From: Caenorhabditis elegans
Taxonomy: Eukaryota > Nematoda > Chromadorea > Rhabditida > Rhabditidae
Direction of reading: 5' to 3'
DNA: 64,000 bases
Assembly (NCBI RefSeq): GCF_000002985.6
Contig: NC_003284.9
Coordinates: forward strand, 15,190,001-15,254,000
The position numbers and the translations under genes are program-made. Position 1 is the stretch's first letter, and every line of letters begins with the position of its first letter. Shown one piece after another: positions 12,425-24,680 of the stretch. The notes under the pieces are model-generated. The model worked only from the letters and a program-made list of their open reading frames with translations. It was not told where the DNA came from and did no database searches.

Positions 12425-12903
12425 TTAAAGGCGGTGTAGTGATTTTTTTATTGCTTTATTAGACTTAAAATTGTTCGAAAACACCTCATTTAATAATGAA
12501 ACTTCTTGAAAACTTCTCAAAAAAAAGTTATGGCGGATCAAAAATTGGCCTAAAATTAGTTAAATTTAAAATTTGACCGACTAGTGAATGTCGCAACGGC
12601 TGGAAGTTGAGCTGAAAATCATATATATATATATATATATATACATTTATATATTTATATATAAGTTGAAGACGCAAGATAATTACATTACATACTCAAC
12701 ATTTGACGGTGATTTCAAAAAAAATGTTTCCAGCCGATGCAACATTGACAAGTCGGTCAAGTTTTAACTAATTTCAGGCCATTTTTTGAGCCGTCATAAC
12801 TTTTTTTTTGAGAAGTTTTAAGAAGTTTCATTATGAAATTCGGTGTTTTTAGGCAATTTTAAATCTAATAAACAATAAAAAAATTTGACTACACCACCTT
12901 TAA
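12425..12903. mobile_element. TTAA-flanked palindromic MITE, family B, full copy
   Basis: Left end TTAAAGGCGGTGTAGTG; right end TTTGACTACACCACCTTTAA. The arms are imperfect complements over about 190 bp. The centre holds an AT microsatellite at 12620-12664. Confidence 0.85.
12620..12664. repeat. AT dinucleotide microsatellite
   Basis: About eleven AT units followed by a degenerate TATATA stretch, inside the family B MITE. Confidence 0.9.
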
Positions 12904-14272
12904 TGAATACAAACATGAAATTGTCTCATTTTGTTCACTGAGAGCGATGTAACAAATGCGTTTTTAGAAAATGTTGAATTTTTTATTTCAGACAAGTATT
13001 TTCACTTTACAATATTCAAGAGTTCCAGTAAAAACGAAAAAAAAATCTTCAGTTGTTTTTAAATATTTCCCAAAATTCAACGAAACGGGATTTCTAATAA
13101 ACTGAGCCAAAACTCACGAAATACAAAAATATCAATTAATTTTTTTCTTAATAATTGGTAATTTCAACCAAATTCAACCACTTTCACAGAAAACAACACA
13201 AAAAAAATAGTCTCAGACCAGACCTAGCTTCATTAGACAAAATACTCAATTCTCAAGGACTCCCAAAAACATTGGCGAAATGTCATCTTGTAGACCGCCT
13301 TTTATATTTCATAAAGCAATGAGCCTCAGATGTTTTCCATCTGCAGCGTATAATTGGAAGAGAATGACAAAAAGAGGAAAATCGTACTAGTTTTATCATT
13401 ATTATTTTTGCGTTTCAAGAACTGCAATAACCGTGGGATAGGGTGAGATAGAAGACAAGACAACAGCTGCGATTTCAATGAATATTATGCTTGTGTGCAA
13501 GTAGTTACTAATTGATAAAACAAATTGAACATCTAACAAAAAAATGACCACTTAATAATTTAGTAATAAAGCTATTTGTTACAGCTAGCAAAGCCCCTTC
13601 CCTCTGGAGCGAAAGGCTTCTCGGACAGGTGGTATTTTGCTTTTTGGAATTGAAAATTGCAGTTTGCGGCGCGTTACTTCATTTTCGTATAGTTATGGGT
13701 TTTTGTTTTCAGACTGTGTTCACAGAATCAAAAACTAAAACGGAAAACAACACGAAATTTATCAATGAGAAACTAAGCAATTGTCAACAACTAATAAATG
13801 AAATCATAATGAACAAACAGAAAGCCTTAAAATTTTTGAAAATATTTTTAGGGTGAAAAAAAAAGGAAAGGTATTAAAACATTTATTCCAACTTGGCAAA
13901 CACGAAACTTTTTTCGAATAACTAAATATCGATAGAAATTTTATATTTCTACAAAGAAATATTTATATGTAGTAATTTTTAAATTTCAAAAGCAGAGACT
14001 ATACGAAATTATTCAGATGGTCCTCAAAAATTTATAGTAACGTTTTTTTATTGTAGTGGTACAATCAAATTAAAAAAAGATAATTAAAAAAATAAATTTT
14101 TTGTATCAATAAGGCCCATTTAAATTCCTTTAATTTTTTTAATAAAAAAGTTGAAAACGTAATCAGAATTTAAAATTCGTGAAAAGCAAGCATTTTTTCA
14201 AAAGATTTCCAGCTACGTTTACACTCCGAACGAAAACGTTTTCATGATTTTTTTTAAAGTTTTACTATAATA

Positions 14273-14302
14273 CAGGGTGGTCCATAAGTATGGGCCACCG
14301 TG
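14273..14302. mobile_element. 30 bp TA-flanked palindrome matching a MITE terminus
   Basis: CAGGGTGGTCCATA and TATGGGCCACCGTG are near-complements back to back with TA before the left end. The same terminal motif bounds the elements at 54348-54605 and 54753-54789. Confidence 0.6.
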
Positions 14303-15124
14303 TTTGAAAATAAAATTTGAAACAAAAAACTAATTTGATAATAAAATTTAAAACAACAATCTTAAAAGCTATGTGATAAAATCAATTCAAACTCTTCTAC
14401 CACACAAGTGAAACTTTCTTCTAATCACAGTGCAAAAAAAAAGAAATAGGAAAGATTCTTGCATTCCACGCACGCCTCTATCCTCCCATTAATTAAAATT
14501 CTAGCGTTTTCGGTGTGGAGTTCAATTGAATAGAATACCAACGAAGTTTGAGCCCTACTGCGCAGGGGCCGGATGAAAAGCGTGATGTCCTTTTATATTC
14601 GTATAAAAAAACGGAGCCTGGAACTTGAAACTCGTACTTTAGCACTATTACTACTACTAAATAGAAAAATGAAGCTACAAAAAGTGGGTACTGCTGTTAT
14701 CCAGAAAATTCTTAGTTGGACTAAATGTTTTTCTCTTTTTTTTTAGGAAAAAAAAGAAACTGAAAATGCATAGTTCCTGCTAAAAAACCCGCCCAATTCT
14801 ACAATTTATATTGAAAACCACAAACGACGCGATTTTCTTGTCAAACATTTGGAGAAAAAAATTTGCTTCCGGGATGCTTCTATTTTCAGAAATATGCCCA
14901 GTGCACATGAAAATTTCTAAAATGGGATTTCATACTCTCACCGAGTATGTGCTATAATTATTCTACAAAATAATGATTTCATGTGGCGTGGGCATTACGC
15001 ATTTGGAAATTTATTGGTTTTCCAAATGTTTTATTTTTTAATTTTTGAAATTTCTTTGAAAGGTGGGTCGCGGGTTGAGTTGTGTGTTTTGTGTTTGAAA
15101 TCAAATTTCTTGTAATAAAGGAAG

Positions 15125-15340
15125 GATAAAAAAACGAACCGTTCTTCAAGTGCTATGGGCTGCGGATCTGGGAGTCAGGTACACTGGTGCCTAACCGGGG
15201 ACTGTGGCCGATAATCCAGTCCTGAATTGCTTCACTTCCCAATAGAGGCCGGATAAACCTAGGGGGTGAGGCCGGACTTGAACTCGGGACCTCCAGATTA
15301 CTAGCGGCCACCACTACCGACTGAGCTATCCTGCCCCTAT
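15125..15340 (-). mobile_element. tRNA-headed SINE candidate
   Basis: Read on the minus strand from 15338, it starts with a tRNA-like head: A-box TAGCTCAGTCGG and B-box-like AGTTCAAGTCC at tRNA spacing, in a degenerate cloverleaf. A unique body follows (15125-15250). The body, but not the head, recurs at 44525-44690 (shared GGACTGTGGCCGATAATCCA). An RNA polymerase III promoter head plus an unrelated dispersed body is the layout of a tRNA-derived SINE. Confidence 0.6.
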
Positions 15341-16595
15341 ATGTGTTATATTTTACATTTTGAACGCAGTACGAGAATGTTTATTTTTTGCCAATTTACT
15401 ATTACCTTTTTAAAACTATAGTTAATCTTCTCATATTTTCATGGCCTAATAGTTCTAAAAAGGAAAAGGTGACTCTGAACATCTCCATATTAATTCTAGC
15501 TTTTCAATTTATTACAGGCACTTCGTTGCAATGCAAGTTTTAGGTTAGTGGAGAATGATCTACATAAATTTAACAATCATTTGTTCAGCTTAATACTTTT
15601 TCAATTTTATTTCCCAGCTGGCTCGACTCATTCATTTGTTATGGAGAATAGATAGAAGAAGGAAAAGAGCACGATGCCACGGAAAACATTTCTACTTTTC
15701 TCTTTTCGCTACTGCAGCAGGCGCAGCTGAAAATAGGAAATTATACGATTTCAGTTGAATGTGGGTTGTGGCGGTTTCTGTTGTTTTTGTTTGTATTCTG
15801 ATAATTAATGAAAAGTAAAAATATTGGTTTTAAATATTTTTTGGTACTCCATTTGTTTAAATATTTTTTAACTGTGATTGCAAAGCAACAAAAAAAAATG
15901 TCGAAAAGTGACAAATGAGAAAAACACACAAGCTGACATTAGAAAAAAAATTGAAATTGAAAATAATGAATAAGAAGAAGAAAGCAAAAGAAAAAAGATC
16001 CCAATGCCATTGGAAAATAATTTTTCTAACGCGCATTGCTTCGCTTCAATGATCTTCAATGTTTAGCATATCATGCGCTTTTCAATAAAATCATCCAGAG
16101 CAAAAAAACGAGAAAATGAGGTGGGATACTAGTAGAATTGAAAATGAGGGAACGAGGTGTCTAAACGGAAGGAGACTAAAAACGAATGAAGGAGGCGAGA
16201 ACTGACCAGAAGAAATATGGATAGTGGACTCAGAGATGGATGAAGTCGCATTTTAAGCGTGCTCAAATACTATAAGATACATATATACAGCTGAGGAGGT
16301 CTATGATCCTAAGCGGATTTTCAAAGTTTTTAAGGTACGCAGGCACATTGAGATTAGAAATACGCTTTTTCTCAGCAATTAGCTTATTTTTTCTTTTGAT
16401 ATTAATTTGGAGAGTACAGTAATTGGAGTTCGATACAATTGAAATAATCAAGGAACTGCAAGAAAAAAAGTGATTTTCCAATTTTAAACATCTCATGGAA
16501 ATTCGGTATCTACTTTTTTTCTGTATTGTATTTTTTGCCGGCGTTTTCCTTTAAACCTCTGAGGAGCCTAATTAAATTATTTTTTCGCGGAAACA

Positions 16596-17110
16596 TTAAA
16601 AAAAAAGGTGGTGTAGTCAAATTTTTTATTGCTTTATTATACTTAAAATTGTCTGAAAACACCGAATTTCATAATGAAACTTCTTGAAAACTTATCAGAA
16701 AAAAGTTTTTGACGGCTCAAAAAATGACCTAAAATTAGTAAAAATTTGAAATATAAAATGCAATTATCTTGGGTTTTCAACTCGATTTAGGTATTTTAAA
16801 GTCGATGGACGAAGAGATTAAAAACAGTTTTTAAACCAAATCTTTTCGTCCATCGACTTTATATCACCTAAATCAAGTTGATGTTCTATACCCAAAAGTT
16901 GACGGTGATTTCAAAAAAATTGTTTTCAGCCGCTGTCTGCGACATTGATAAGTAGGTCAAGTTTCAAATTTTAACTAATTTTAGCCCATTTTTTGAGCCG
17001 TCATAACTTTTTTTTGAGTAGTTTTCAAAAAGTTTCATTATGAAATTCAGTGTTTTCAGACAATTTTGAGTCTATTAAAGCAATAAAAAAAATTTGACTA
17101 CACCTTTAAA
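16596..17110. mobile_element. Family B MITE with a nested central hairpin
   Basis: Ends AAAGGTGGTGTAGTCAAAT and TTTGACTACACCTTT with arms as in the other family B copies. The centre holds a separate perfect-looking arm pair, AAAGTCGATGGACGAAGA against TCTTTTCGTCCATCGACTTT, around 16799-16862. Confidence 0.85.
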
Positions 17111-18547
17111 GTAAAATTGCAAGGTGCAGGGGTGCGTGGCAATTCCTGACCGGCAATTCTACAAGACGGTTGGGCATGTTCCCCCGATATGTTTCATTAA
17201 AATTCCATGATACTATATAGAAAAATATTTACTTTATTTGAAAATAATTTTTATTCGACTTGCAACAACCGATAAAATGTTCAAAAATTGTCCGAATGTT
17301 GAAAACTGCCGTTGAAAATTGCCGTTAATCTTTTGGCAATTTTTGCGGGCAGTTTTCAACATTGAGACTATTTTTTAAGTTTTTTCCAATTTTTTTGTAC
17401 TAAAACACCAGTTATTTTCCAATGTAGCAAATATTTTTCTATATTGTGTCATTAAATTTTAATGAAAAATATTAAGAGAGATGCCCAACTGTCTAAATTT
17501 GTAGAATTACCGGTGGGCAATTGTCGCGCACATTTTATAGTTTCAGATCCCAATTTCTCAGAAAAAAAAACTATTACAACACTTTCAAAGCAACTACACT
17601 ATATAATGCAGTGAGTGCACTCCAGCCGAGAACGGCTATTCCAGGAATAGTCAATAGATAACATTTTTAGCTTTGTGGGAAAAAAATTGTTTTCCAATAA
17701 TCTATGCCAAAAATAAATCAAATATTAAAAAAAATGAAAATGTCTGTTTAAACTTTTCCACGAGCACATGCATTCTATTTCTGGAGTTAATCAACGTGGT
17801 CATTGCAACTTTGCTCTAGTTTCTCGAATTTGTCATTTTCAGTGGTCCGTGAGATTTGTCATAATTCTCTCGAAATAATTAAAAAGTCTGTGGAACAATG
17901 AGAAGGTGCTCAGAAATCATGAGAAGAGATGTGAATCATATTTATTTTTTTTATGGCAGCAGGGGTTCTACGATAGAAAATTATCCAAATAATATCAGGG
18001 GTTTTGCAAGAATATAGAACCTTGATCAGAAAAAAAGTGCAAAACAGAAACAATTGAAAAATGTAGACTGACATGAGCAGTCATACGAGCACTAACTCCG
18101 TTTTTAATTTATAATTGTGCTTAAAACATAATAAATTGTAGGTGCAAATCTATTAATAGACCAAATAAATTTCTTTAAAAGTATAATTTTTGAGTTCCTT
18201 GTATTATTGCCACACAATAAAAATTCTAGAATTAAGAATTTGATAATATTATAATTTTCAGAAATCATGTTTTTACAGCAACTGACCTACTAAACTGAAT
18301 ATATTTAACTGAATTCCTAATTTTTTTCAATTATGTTTTTACTAGCGTTTTGTGCTTTTGTTATTTTTGAATTTAAGTAAAACCACATTGTCACTTTACA
18401 AAACGGGAATAACACTGTATTTTTTCCTAATTCGTCGTCTTGAAATTTGAATTTTACTTCCAACTGTCGTTTGACTTTTATTTAAAAATTATACGAGCTT
18501 TTCATGACTAGAAATAAAACATTGCTCTAAAAATTAAATTAAATTAA

Positions 18548-19170
18548 TTAAAGGTGGAGTAGATTCATAAATTTTTTCGCTCTAAACGACAGAAAATAAC
18601 CGAATGTAACTGTAAAAAAATTTAAAAAAATTTTCTAAATGTTTTAATGATTTTTTCAATTTTGAAAAAAATCTAAGAAACGGCCGAATTAAATTTGAAT
18701 TCTCGCGCAAACGAGTGACGTCATTTTTAATATTTTTTCGTTTTCTGGCTGAATGCATTTGTTTTTCATGATTTTTTCTTTAGCATTTGATTAGAAACAC
18801 CGTTTGTCAATTTTTAAATTACTTTTCCGTAAAGCGGAAATTTCAAAATCAACCTAATAATCGACAATTTTAATATTTTTTATAATATTTTTTTAAAGAA
18901 AAGTGTTCGAAAAATTGACTAACAGAATTTTAACTCAAATGCAGAAGATGAAATCAAGGAAACCTGGTAAATTAAGCCAGAAAACGCGAAAATATTGAAA
19001 ATGACGTCACTCATTTGCGCGGGAATTTAAATTTAATTTGGCCGCTTTTTTTAATTTTTGCAAAGTTGAAAAATCATAAAAAATTTTGAAATTTTGAAAT
19101 TTTTTTTGAAATTTTGAAAATTGTTAGCAATATTGAACAGTTATATTCGGTCATTAGGGTCCACTTTTTG
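18548..19170. mobile_element. Long inverted-repeat element
   Basis: Left end TTAAAGGTGGAGTAGATTC. Strong internal arms lie at about 18678-18750 and 18970-19045; each carries GACGTCA next to a GTTTTCTGGCT-type segment in opposite orientation. The right terminus is decayed. Confidence 0.65.
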
Positions 19171-19830
19171 TCAAAATTTTAATTACTTGAAACTAAAATT
19201 TTTTTAAAAAAATTTTAAAAAATTCCTTGAAACTTGATCTCTGAAAATAACAATTCCTGTACTGGAAATGAAAAAAAAAACACAGAACAATTTAATCACA
19301 ACATTTATGATTCGTCCTGAAAGTAGAAAAAAAAACAACCGATTTGACAAGAAATGGAGCACTGCAGCCACATTGCTCAGCGAGAATTATATACCCAGTA
19401 AGTTTGCGTCTTTTGATAAAAGAAGTATGATATTCAATAGGAAAAAAAAAGAAATGACAAAAAAAGAGCTGAGAATATATAATCATAATATTCAACAGAA
19501 ATTCTACACAAAACAACTATCAGGTTACTTTTCAAATTCTTCGAGAAATTTTTTCGATATTATAACACCGATTTGTTTTTGATTTGACCTACATAATATG
19601 ACCCTCATAAATGAATGTTTGACCAGAGAGAAACCGTGGAGCGATGGATGGGATACCTTCTTGTGGGTTTAAAAAACGGGGGGAAGTGAAAAGAAAAAAT
19701 ACAACAATAACAGAGAGTGAAAGAAGCTCGAGACCCGAATGCAACGCAAAGAAACATTGAAGTTTAAGAGGGAAATTTAAAATGCTACTACATGACCTTG
19801 GTAAAATTGAGAAGACCTAACGAATGACGA

Positions 19831-22800
19831 CTAAACAGTTTTCTTATCATCCTTCTTATCCTGATGCTCCTCGCTTTGCTCTTCGTCGTTTTGCTCGGCG
19901 TCTGAGACATCGGGGTTGTTGTACTCGGCAACTAGAACTTCGGCAACTCCCCGGCTTTCGAAGCATTCCAGTATGTGAGACATAACTGAAAATTGTTTTT
20001 TTTTCTTTAAGTTTTGTATTCCCAAATTGGAATTTTCACAGGAAAATATTTTTCAGGTTTTTCGGTAACCTTTCAATATAATTTCAATACTTACTTTTTG
20101 CTAACCGCCTTTCCATTGCCGGATAATGCTTATAAGCCAAAATCGGATGGGCTGGATCTTTCGATAATGACTCGTGTAGGGCTTTCGTCAGTGACTTTGG
20201 TGTACTGTAGAAATTCATAAGGGTCTGGAAAGTGGATGGACGTAGGATGCAGCATTGTCGGAGCGGGAGAATGATGTCGTCATCGTCAAAGTCAGATCTG
20301 CCAAATGCTCGACCATGGTCGAGATGGATCGCATAGGAAGGAAGATCGTTGAACACGTTGAAGGATTCGAAGTGATGACGGTCTTGGTTTCCTGGATGTT
20401 TGTAGTTTAGTCTTTGGTTAATAATAAAATGTTAGTAAACTTGTGGTAAATGTGCACCCGACATTGAACGAGGTCCATAAAAAGCACTGTGAGCAGCAAA
20501 TTCTATATTGTACAGTTGCTGTCTTTCAATTACTCTCCTCATACAGAACAGTTATGAAACTTTAATACTCGTAGCACTGTCAGAAATACGAAAAAAAAAT
20601 TCCGTACAGTTATTCTATATTTACCATCCATTCGGAGGGTGCAAACACCACCGGTTTTTTATGTTCAAAATTTGACAACTGCAAATTCTTACCTATTAAA
20701 TAATCCAAAATATGAATATCAACCAGATCAAGTAACCTTCTTCCATGAGCATATTGTCGCTTGGTTTTCACCTTATCCGTGCAATAATTCATACTCGACT
20801 GCCATTCAGCTACTTGATTCTTTTTCGAGTAGGTTCTGAAAACAGTCTGCTAGCTATTTTATTATCCATCGGCCTTCAACCTACCGTCTATACGGACTCC
20901 TATTATGCTTCCGAGGAACTGCTGACTCGTCGGGTAAGAACACTTGCACACTGCCTTCCTTCATATCAGGAAGACCGCAAATTGCATGTGTCGTGTCGCA
21001 GTAATAATCGCATCGTGACACGAAGCAAAAGTTTTTGGCTGGAATTATTTTTATAAAATTGATGTGGTGAACAGGTTTGGTGTCTTGATGTCAACTGTAC
21101 CTGGAGAGAAGAAGAAAGTCTTCTTGAGTTTTTTCTCTGCTTTTTCGAACAGCTCAGTTGTCATATTGAGAACTCGTCCAACGGTGGGGATTGCTCGTCG
21201 GAAGCCGAGCACTCTGAAATTCAACTGACCGATTTAAAAAAAAAAATTGATAACCATCTCTAACAAAAACAAATCCATTATTTAATCCACTAACCTGTCT
21301 AAATGGAAAGTTGCGATTTCTGCATGATGTCGTTCAAAATCACTGAAGTAGAAATGATTCGGATCCGATTCATAATCGCGTCCAAATCTGAAAAAGAAAG
21401 AAAACAACTATTTTCCGGTGTTCTCTGTTCATCAAACCTCATCGGCTTAAACACGGCCTGCTTATCGTTTTTGAAGGTGAACACAAATTTCACTTGAGTG
21501 CCTCCATCCATAATGTGCACGTGTTTGATGGGACTTGTGTTGAGATCGTGCAGCAAGTTGTCAATCATTTGATCATCCGAGTACACCGAACAACTTCCAA
21601 TGTTTGAGTAGAACCTCTCCCAGTTGTCATCTTCCGGCACATTTCTCCTGAAACAGTGATGAGATTTTTTTTTGCTGGCAGCTGGTGTTAAAATTTTCAT
21701 TTTCATTTTCAATTTTTGAAATTTCAAAATATAAAACTTACTGTTCAGACTTCTCCCAGAACTTTGAAAGCGTGATGTTCTTCTTGCACTCGTTCTGCCT
21801 TAACTGATCAAAATCTACATTTTTAGTGAGATCATAAAGTTTGCGTAAAGTGATTTTGTTAGATGAAAACAAGAAGTTGAATGGATCACTAAGATCCTTC
21901 TCGCCAAGGCTTGGAGGAATTGGCTGGTGTGGTAGACTATTTTGTCCGACTGGAAACAAGTCGGGACTCTGGTGGCCTACAGCTCGTGCTTCGTTTGATT
22001 GAGGTCCTTGTTTCCATTCTCCTGAAAATGGATGCAAGATTATTTAGGAGAAACCTTGTGAATGGTTTGTTTAAAACTATCAACTTAGTCATACAGGCCC
22101 AGAGTTTAATAAATATAGTTATCATAAGAACTGTTAGAAAAGAGAGATAATTGAAAGGTGGAGTAGCGCCAGTGGGGAAATTGTTAACAACTATTCCTAA
22201 AATGCCGAAATGATCGAATATCATAATAAAACTTTTCAAAAATGTTTTCTAAATTTTTTTATTTACTGTCAAAAAGTGGCAATTACTCAGTTTTTGCCAC
22301 TTATAATACTGGAAGTCGACCAAAATTATTTTTTCCTACATTTTTTACGCTTTAATTTTGTTTTATTTATTAGGATTTAAACATTGCAGGGGTCGGAACA
22401 TGCGACGTTGCTCCAGATTTCACCAAAAGCTCATATTTTTCAAAACTGTGGAAATTTGCCAAAACTTTGATCGGAAATTATAAAAAATCTAAAAATGTTT
22501 TGGAGTGTTTTATTATGATATTCGGTCTTCTTGGATCATTATTAGTGTAGTTAGACAATATCCCCACTGGCGCTACTCCGCCTTTAATATTATAAAGTTC
22601 GAATAGGCCTAGTAAAAATATTATCAAAATGGGTAAACTACGAAAATCTATATATGTAGAACGTTTCAGACTTATTAAAAATTGCAATCAAATTTTTGGC
22701 AAACTGCCAGATTTTCAAGAAAATACAAAGTTCATAAACATTTTTTTGTAATTTTTTCCAACGTGTCATTGTCAAAAAGTTTTCTACTACTTTTTTAATA

Positions 22801-23177
22801 CTTTTCTAGGAACAATATAAAAACTTTTGTGGAAAAGTGTTGATTAAAATAGTATTCAAAGATGTCTAAAGTTTTTCCATTTTTTTCGGAAATTGAGATT
22901 TGATCTAAATTTTCATATAGACAATAAAGACAAAATTGTCACAAAACTCCCACATGTTATAGGCCACATTTAGGCATAGTTTCTCTCTTGTTTTATCGAT
23001 TGCTATCGCCACTATTCCTTTCTAGCGAATTCAAATAATCATTTTCAACCAATAAACAACACATATACAATTTTAGAACTTACTTTCATAGTTGTCCTTG
23101 GAAAACGAGATTATAACCAGTGTAGCCGCAAAAACTCCGATCGCCAAAGTGAATAATCGCTTTATATTGCACCGCAT
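19831..23177 (-). CDS. famk-1: FAM20-family secretory-pathway protein kinase FAMK-1, 9 exons
   Basis: Exons 23177-23084, 22021-21742, 21647-21438, 21387-21295, 21213-21101, 21038-20885, 20835-20693, 20391-20095 and 19985-19831 splice in phase into 512 residues, the length I recall for C. elegans FAMK-1. Residues 7-24 form an N-terminal signal anchor, placing the enzyme in the Golgi/secretory lumen, where FAM20C-type kinases phosphorylate secreted proteins at Ser-x-Glu sites. Family motifs: GGTQVKFVF and FKPMR (nucleotide-binding lobe), [11 protein letters not shown], then GNQDRHH with catalytic Asp366, and LDHGRAFG with metal-binding Asp387, then LPLRQCC. Many cysteines fit disulphides. The acidic/lysine-rich tail after about residue 475 looks disordered. 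The FAM20 motif is usually GNMDRH; here Met is Gln. Intron 1 carries a MITE (22150-22586). Identification is strong. Confidence 0.96.
22150..22586. mobile_element. Family A MITE in famk-1 intron 1
   Basis: Left end GAAAGGTGGAGTAGCGCCAG and right end CTGGCGCTACTCCGCCTTTAA with long imperfectly complementary arms. It is a full-length copy of the family seen at 6316, 24258, 30020 and 42760. Confidence 0.88.
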
Positions 23178-24257
23178 GTCTTTCTGGACTTTTCTCGTCT
23201 CACTTCTTGCTCTTTGCTGGTTTCAGCTTCATCAAACGCCGGCTCCCAGTTTTGTGACACTGCAAAATGAGCATTTATGGGGTGAGGTTCATAAGCTATT
23301 ATAGATAAATAATGGGGTAGAATGAGGAAACAAGAGATCAAAGCGATTAATTAATAATTTACTCCAGCAATATATACCAATTACAATTCAATTCTAGTCC
23401 TATAAATTCAATTAAAGTTTCTTCTAATGGACAGAAGAGGGCAAGTGGGGGGAGAGAAAAAGAAACTGCCACACTGTTTTCGAGAAACATCACCACACGC
23501 ACGCCATCAACCACCTCCTCCTCCTCCATCCACTCCTAAACTGACAGACCCGCACACCTTGTATATTGTAAAAACGACAAAACATTGGAGAGGCGAAGAG
23601 GCTGTAAACATCGGCGAATGATGTGGAGGGAAGGGCCTGGGAACGTCAAAGGTGTGTGTGGTTCGTTTCTTCGGCAGAGTCGCTGTGTGTGTTTGCTCGT
23701 AAAGTGCTGGGAAGCAAGAAATTGACGGAGGATTGCCCACCTTGCGTCACCGAACTTATTGGTGGTAAATGGGACTTTTTGGAAAATTAGCTGGGTCATC
23801 ATTTGGGATGTGGTCAGGGTGGAGAACGAGATTGAGATTTTTGATATCCCACATCTAGAAATGATCCGTTATATGTATATTATGAGCCTTTAATAAGAGA
23901 TGAGCACCAAAATTTGATTTATTATCCGTTTAAAAAACAGAAAATTTGGTTCGCTTTTGAGAATATTTTATGTAGAAAATTAAACAAAAACTGTAAGTTT
24001 GACAGGAAATTTCAATTAGCGACGAGGAAAAATCAACGACAATACTTTTACTAAATAGTTTTTTTAATTGGAAAAACAACACTTATTTTATCAAAATTTA
24101 TAAATCGGACCAATTCAAGTTTGTTAATTTGTTACTAATTTGAAAAAAAACTCATAATTAAAATCAATTTTGCTCCCATGCAGATATATTTACTGCTCAA
24201 ATAAACTAGGCTTAAACGTTTTACGATCAAACGTGTGGTTTTACATAAGCTTTTAAA

Positions 24258-24680
24258 ATCTTAAAGTGGAGTAGCGCCAGGGGGAAATTGTTAAAAACCA
24301 TTCCTATGGTGCCAAAATAACCGAATATCATAATAAAACTTTTCAAAAAAGTTTTCAAAATTTTTTTATTTACTGTCAAAAAGTGACAATTACTCAGTTT
24401 TTGCCACTCATAATTTTGGATTTCGACCAAAAAAAAATTTGTTTTTCTGCATTTTTTATATTGTAATTTTGTTTTATTTATTTGGATTTAAACATTGTAA
24501 GAGTCAAAACATACGACATTGCTTTGGATTTCCTCAAAAGCTCATATTTTTCAAAAATTTGTCAATTTTCCAGAACTTTGTCCGGAAAAAAAAGGAGTGG
24601 TTGATTATGATATTTGGTCGTTTTGGATCATTATAGGTTTATTTAGAAACAATCCCCACTGGCGCTACTCCACTTTTAAA
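24258..24680. mobile_element. Family A MITE
   Basis: Left end TTAAAGTGGAGTAGCGCCAG, right end CTGGCGCTACTCCACTTTTAA; internal sequence collinear with the copy in famk-1 intron 1. Confidence 0.88.

Larger units (their letters stand above)
11079..19830. other. About 8.8 kb without a supported protein gene
   Basis: Very AT-rich. It contains MITEs at 12425-12903 and 16596-17110, a small TA-flanked palindrome at 14273-14302, a SINE candidate at 15125-15340 and a long inverted repeat at 18548-19170. The few open frames are short, lack splice-compatible partners and show no domain. The region may include downstream sequence of famk-1 near 19830. Confidence 0.55.
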
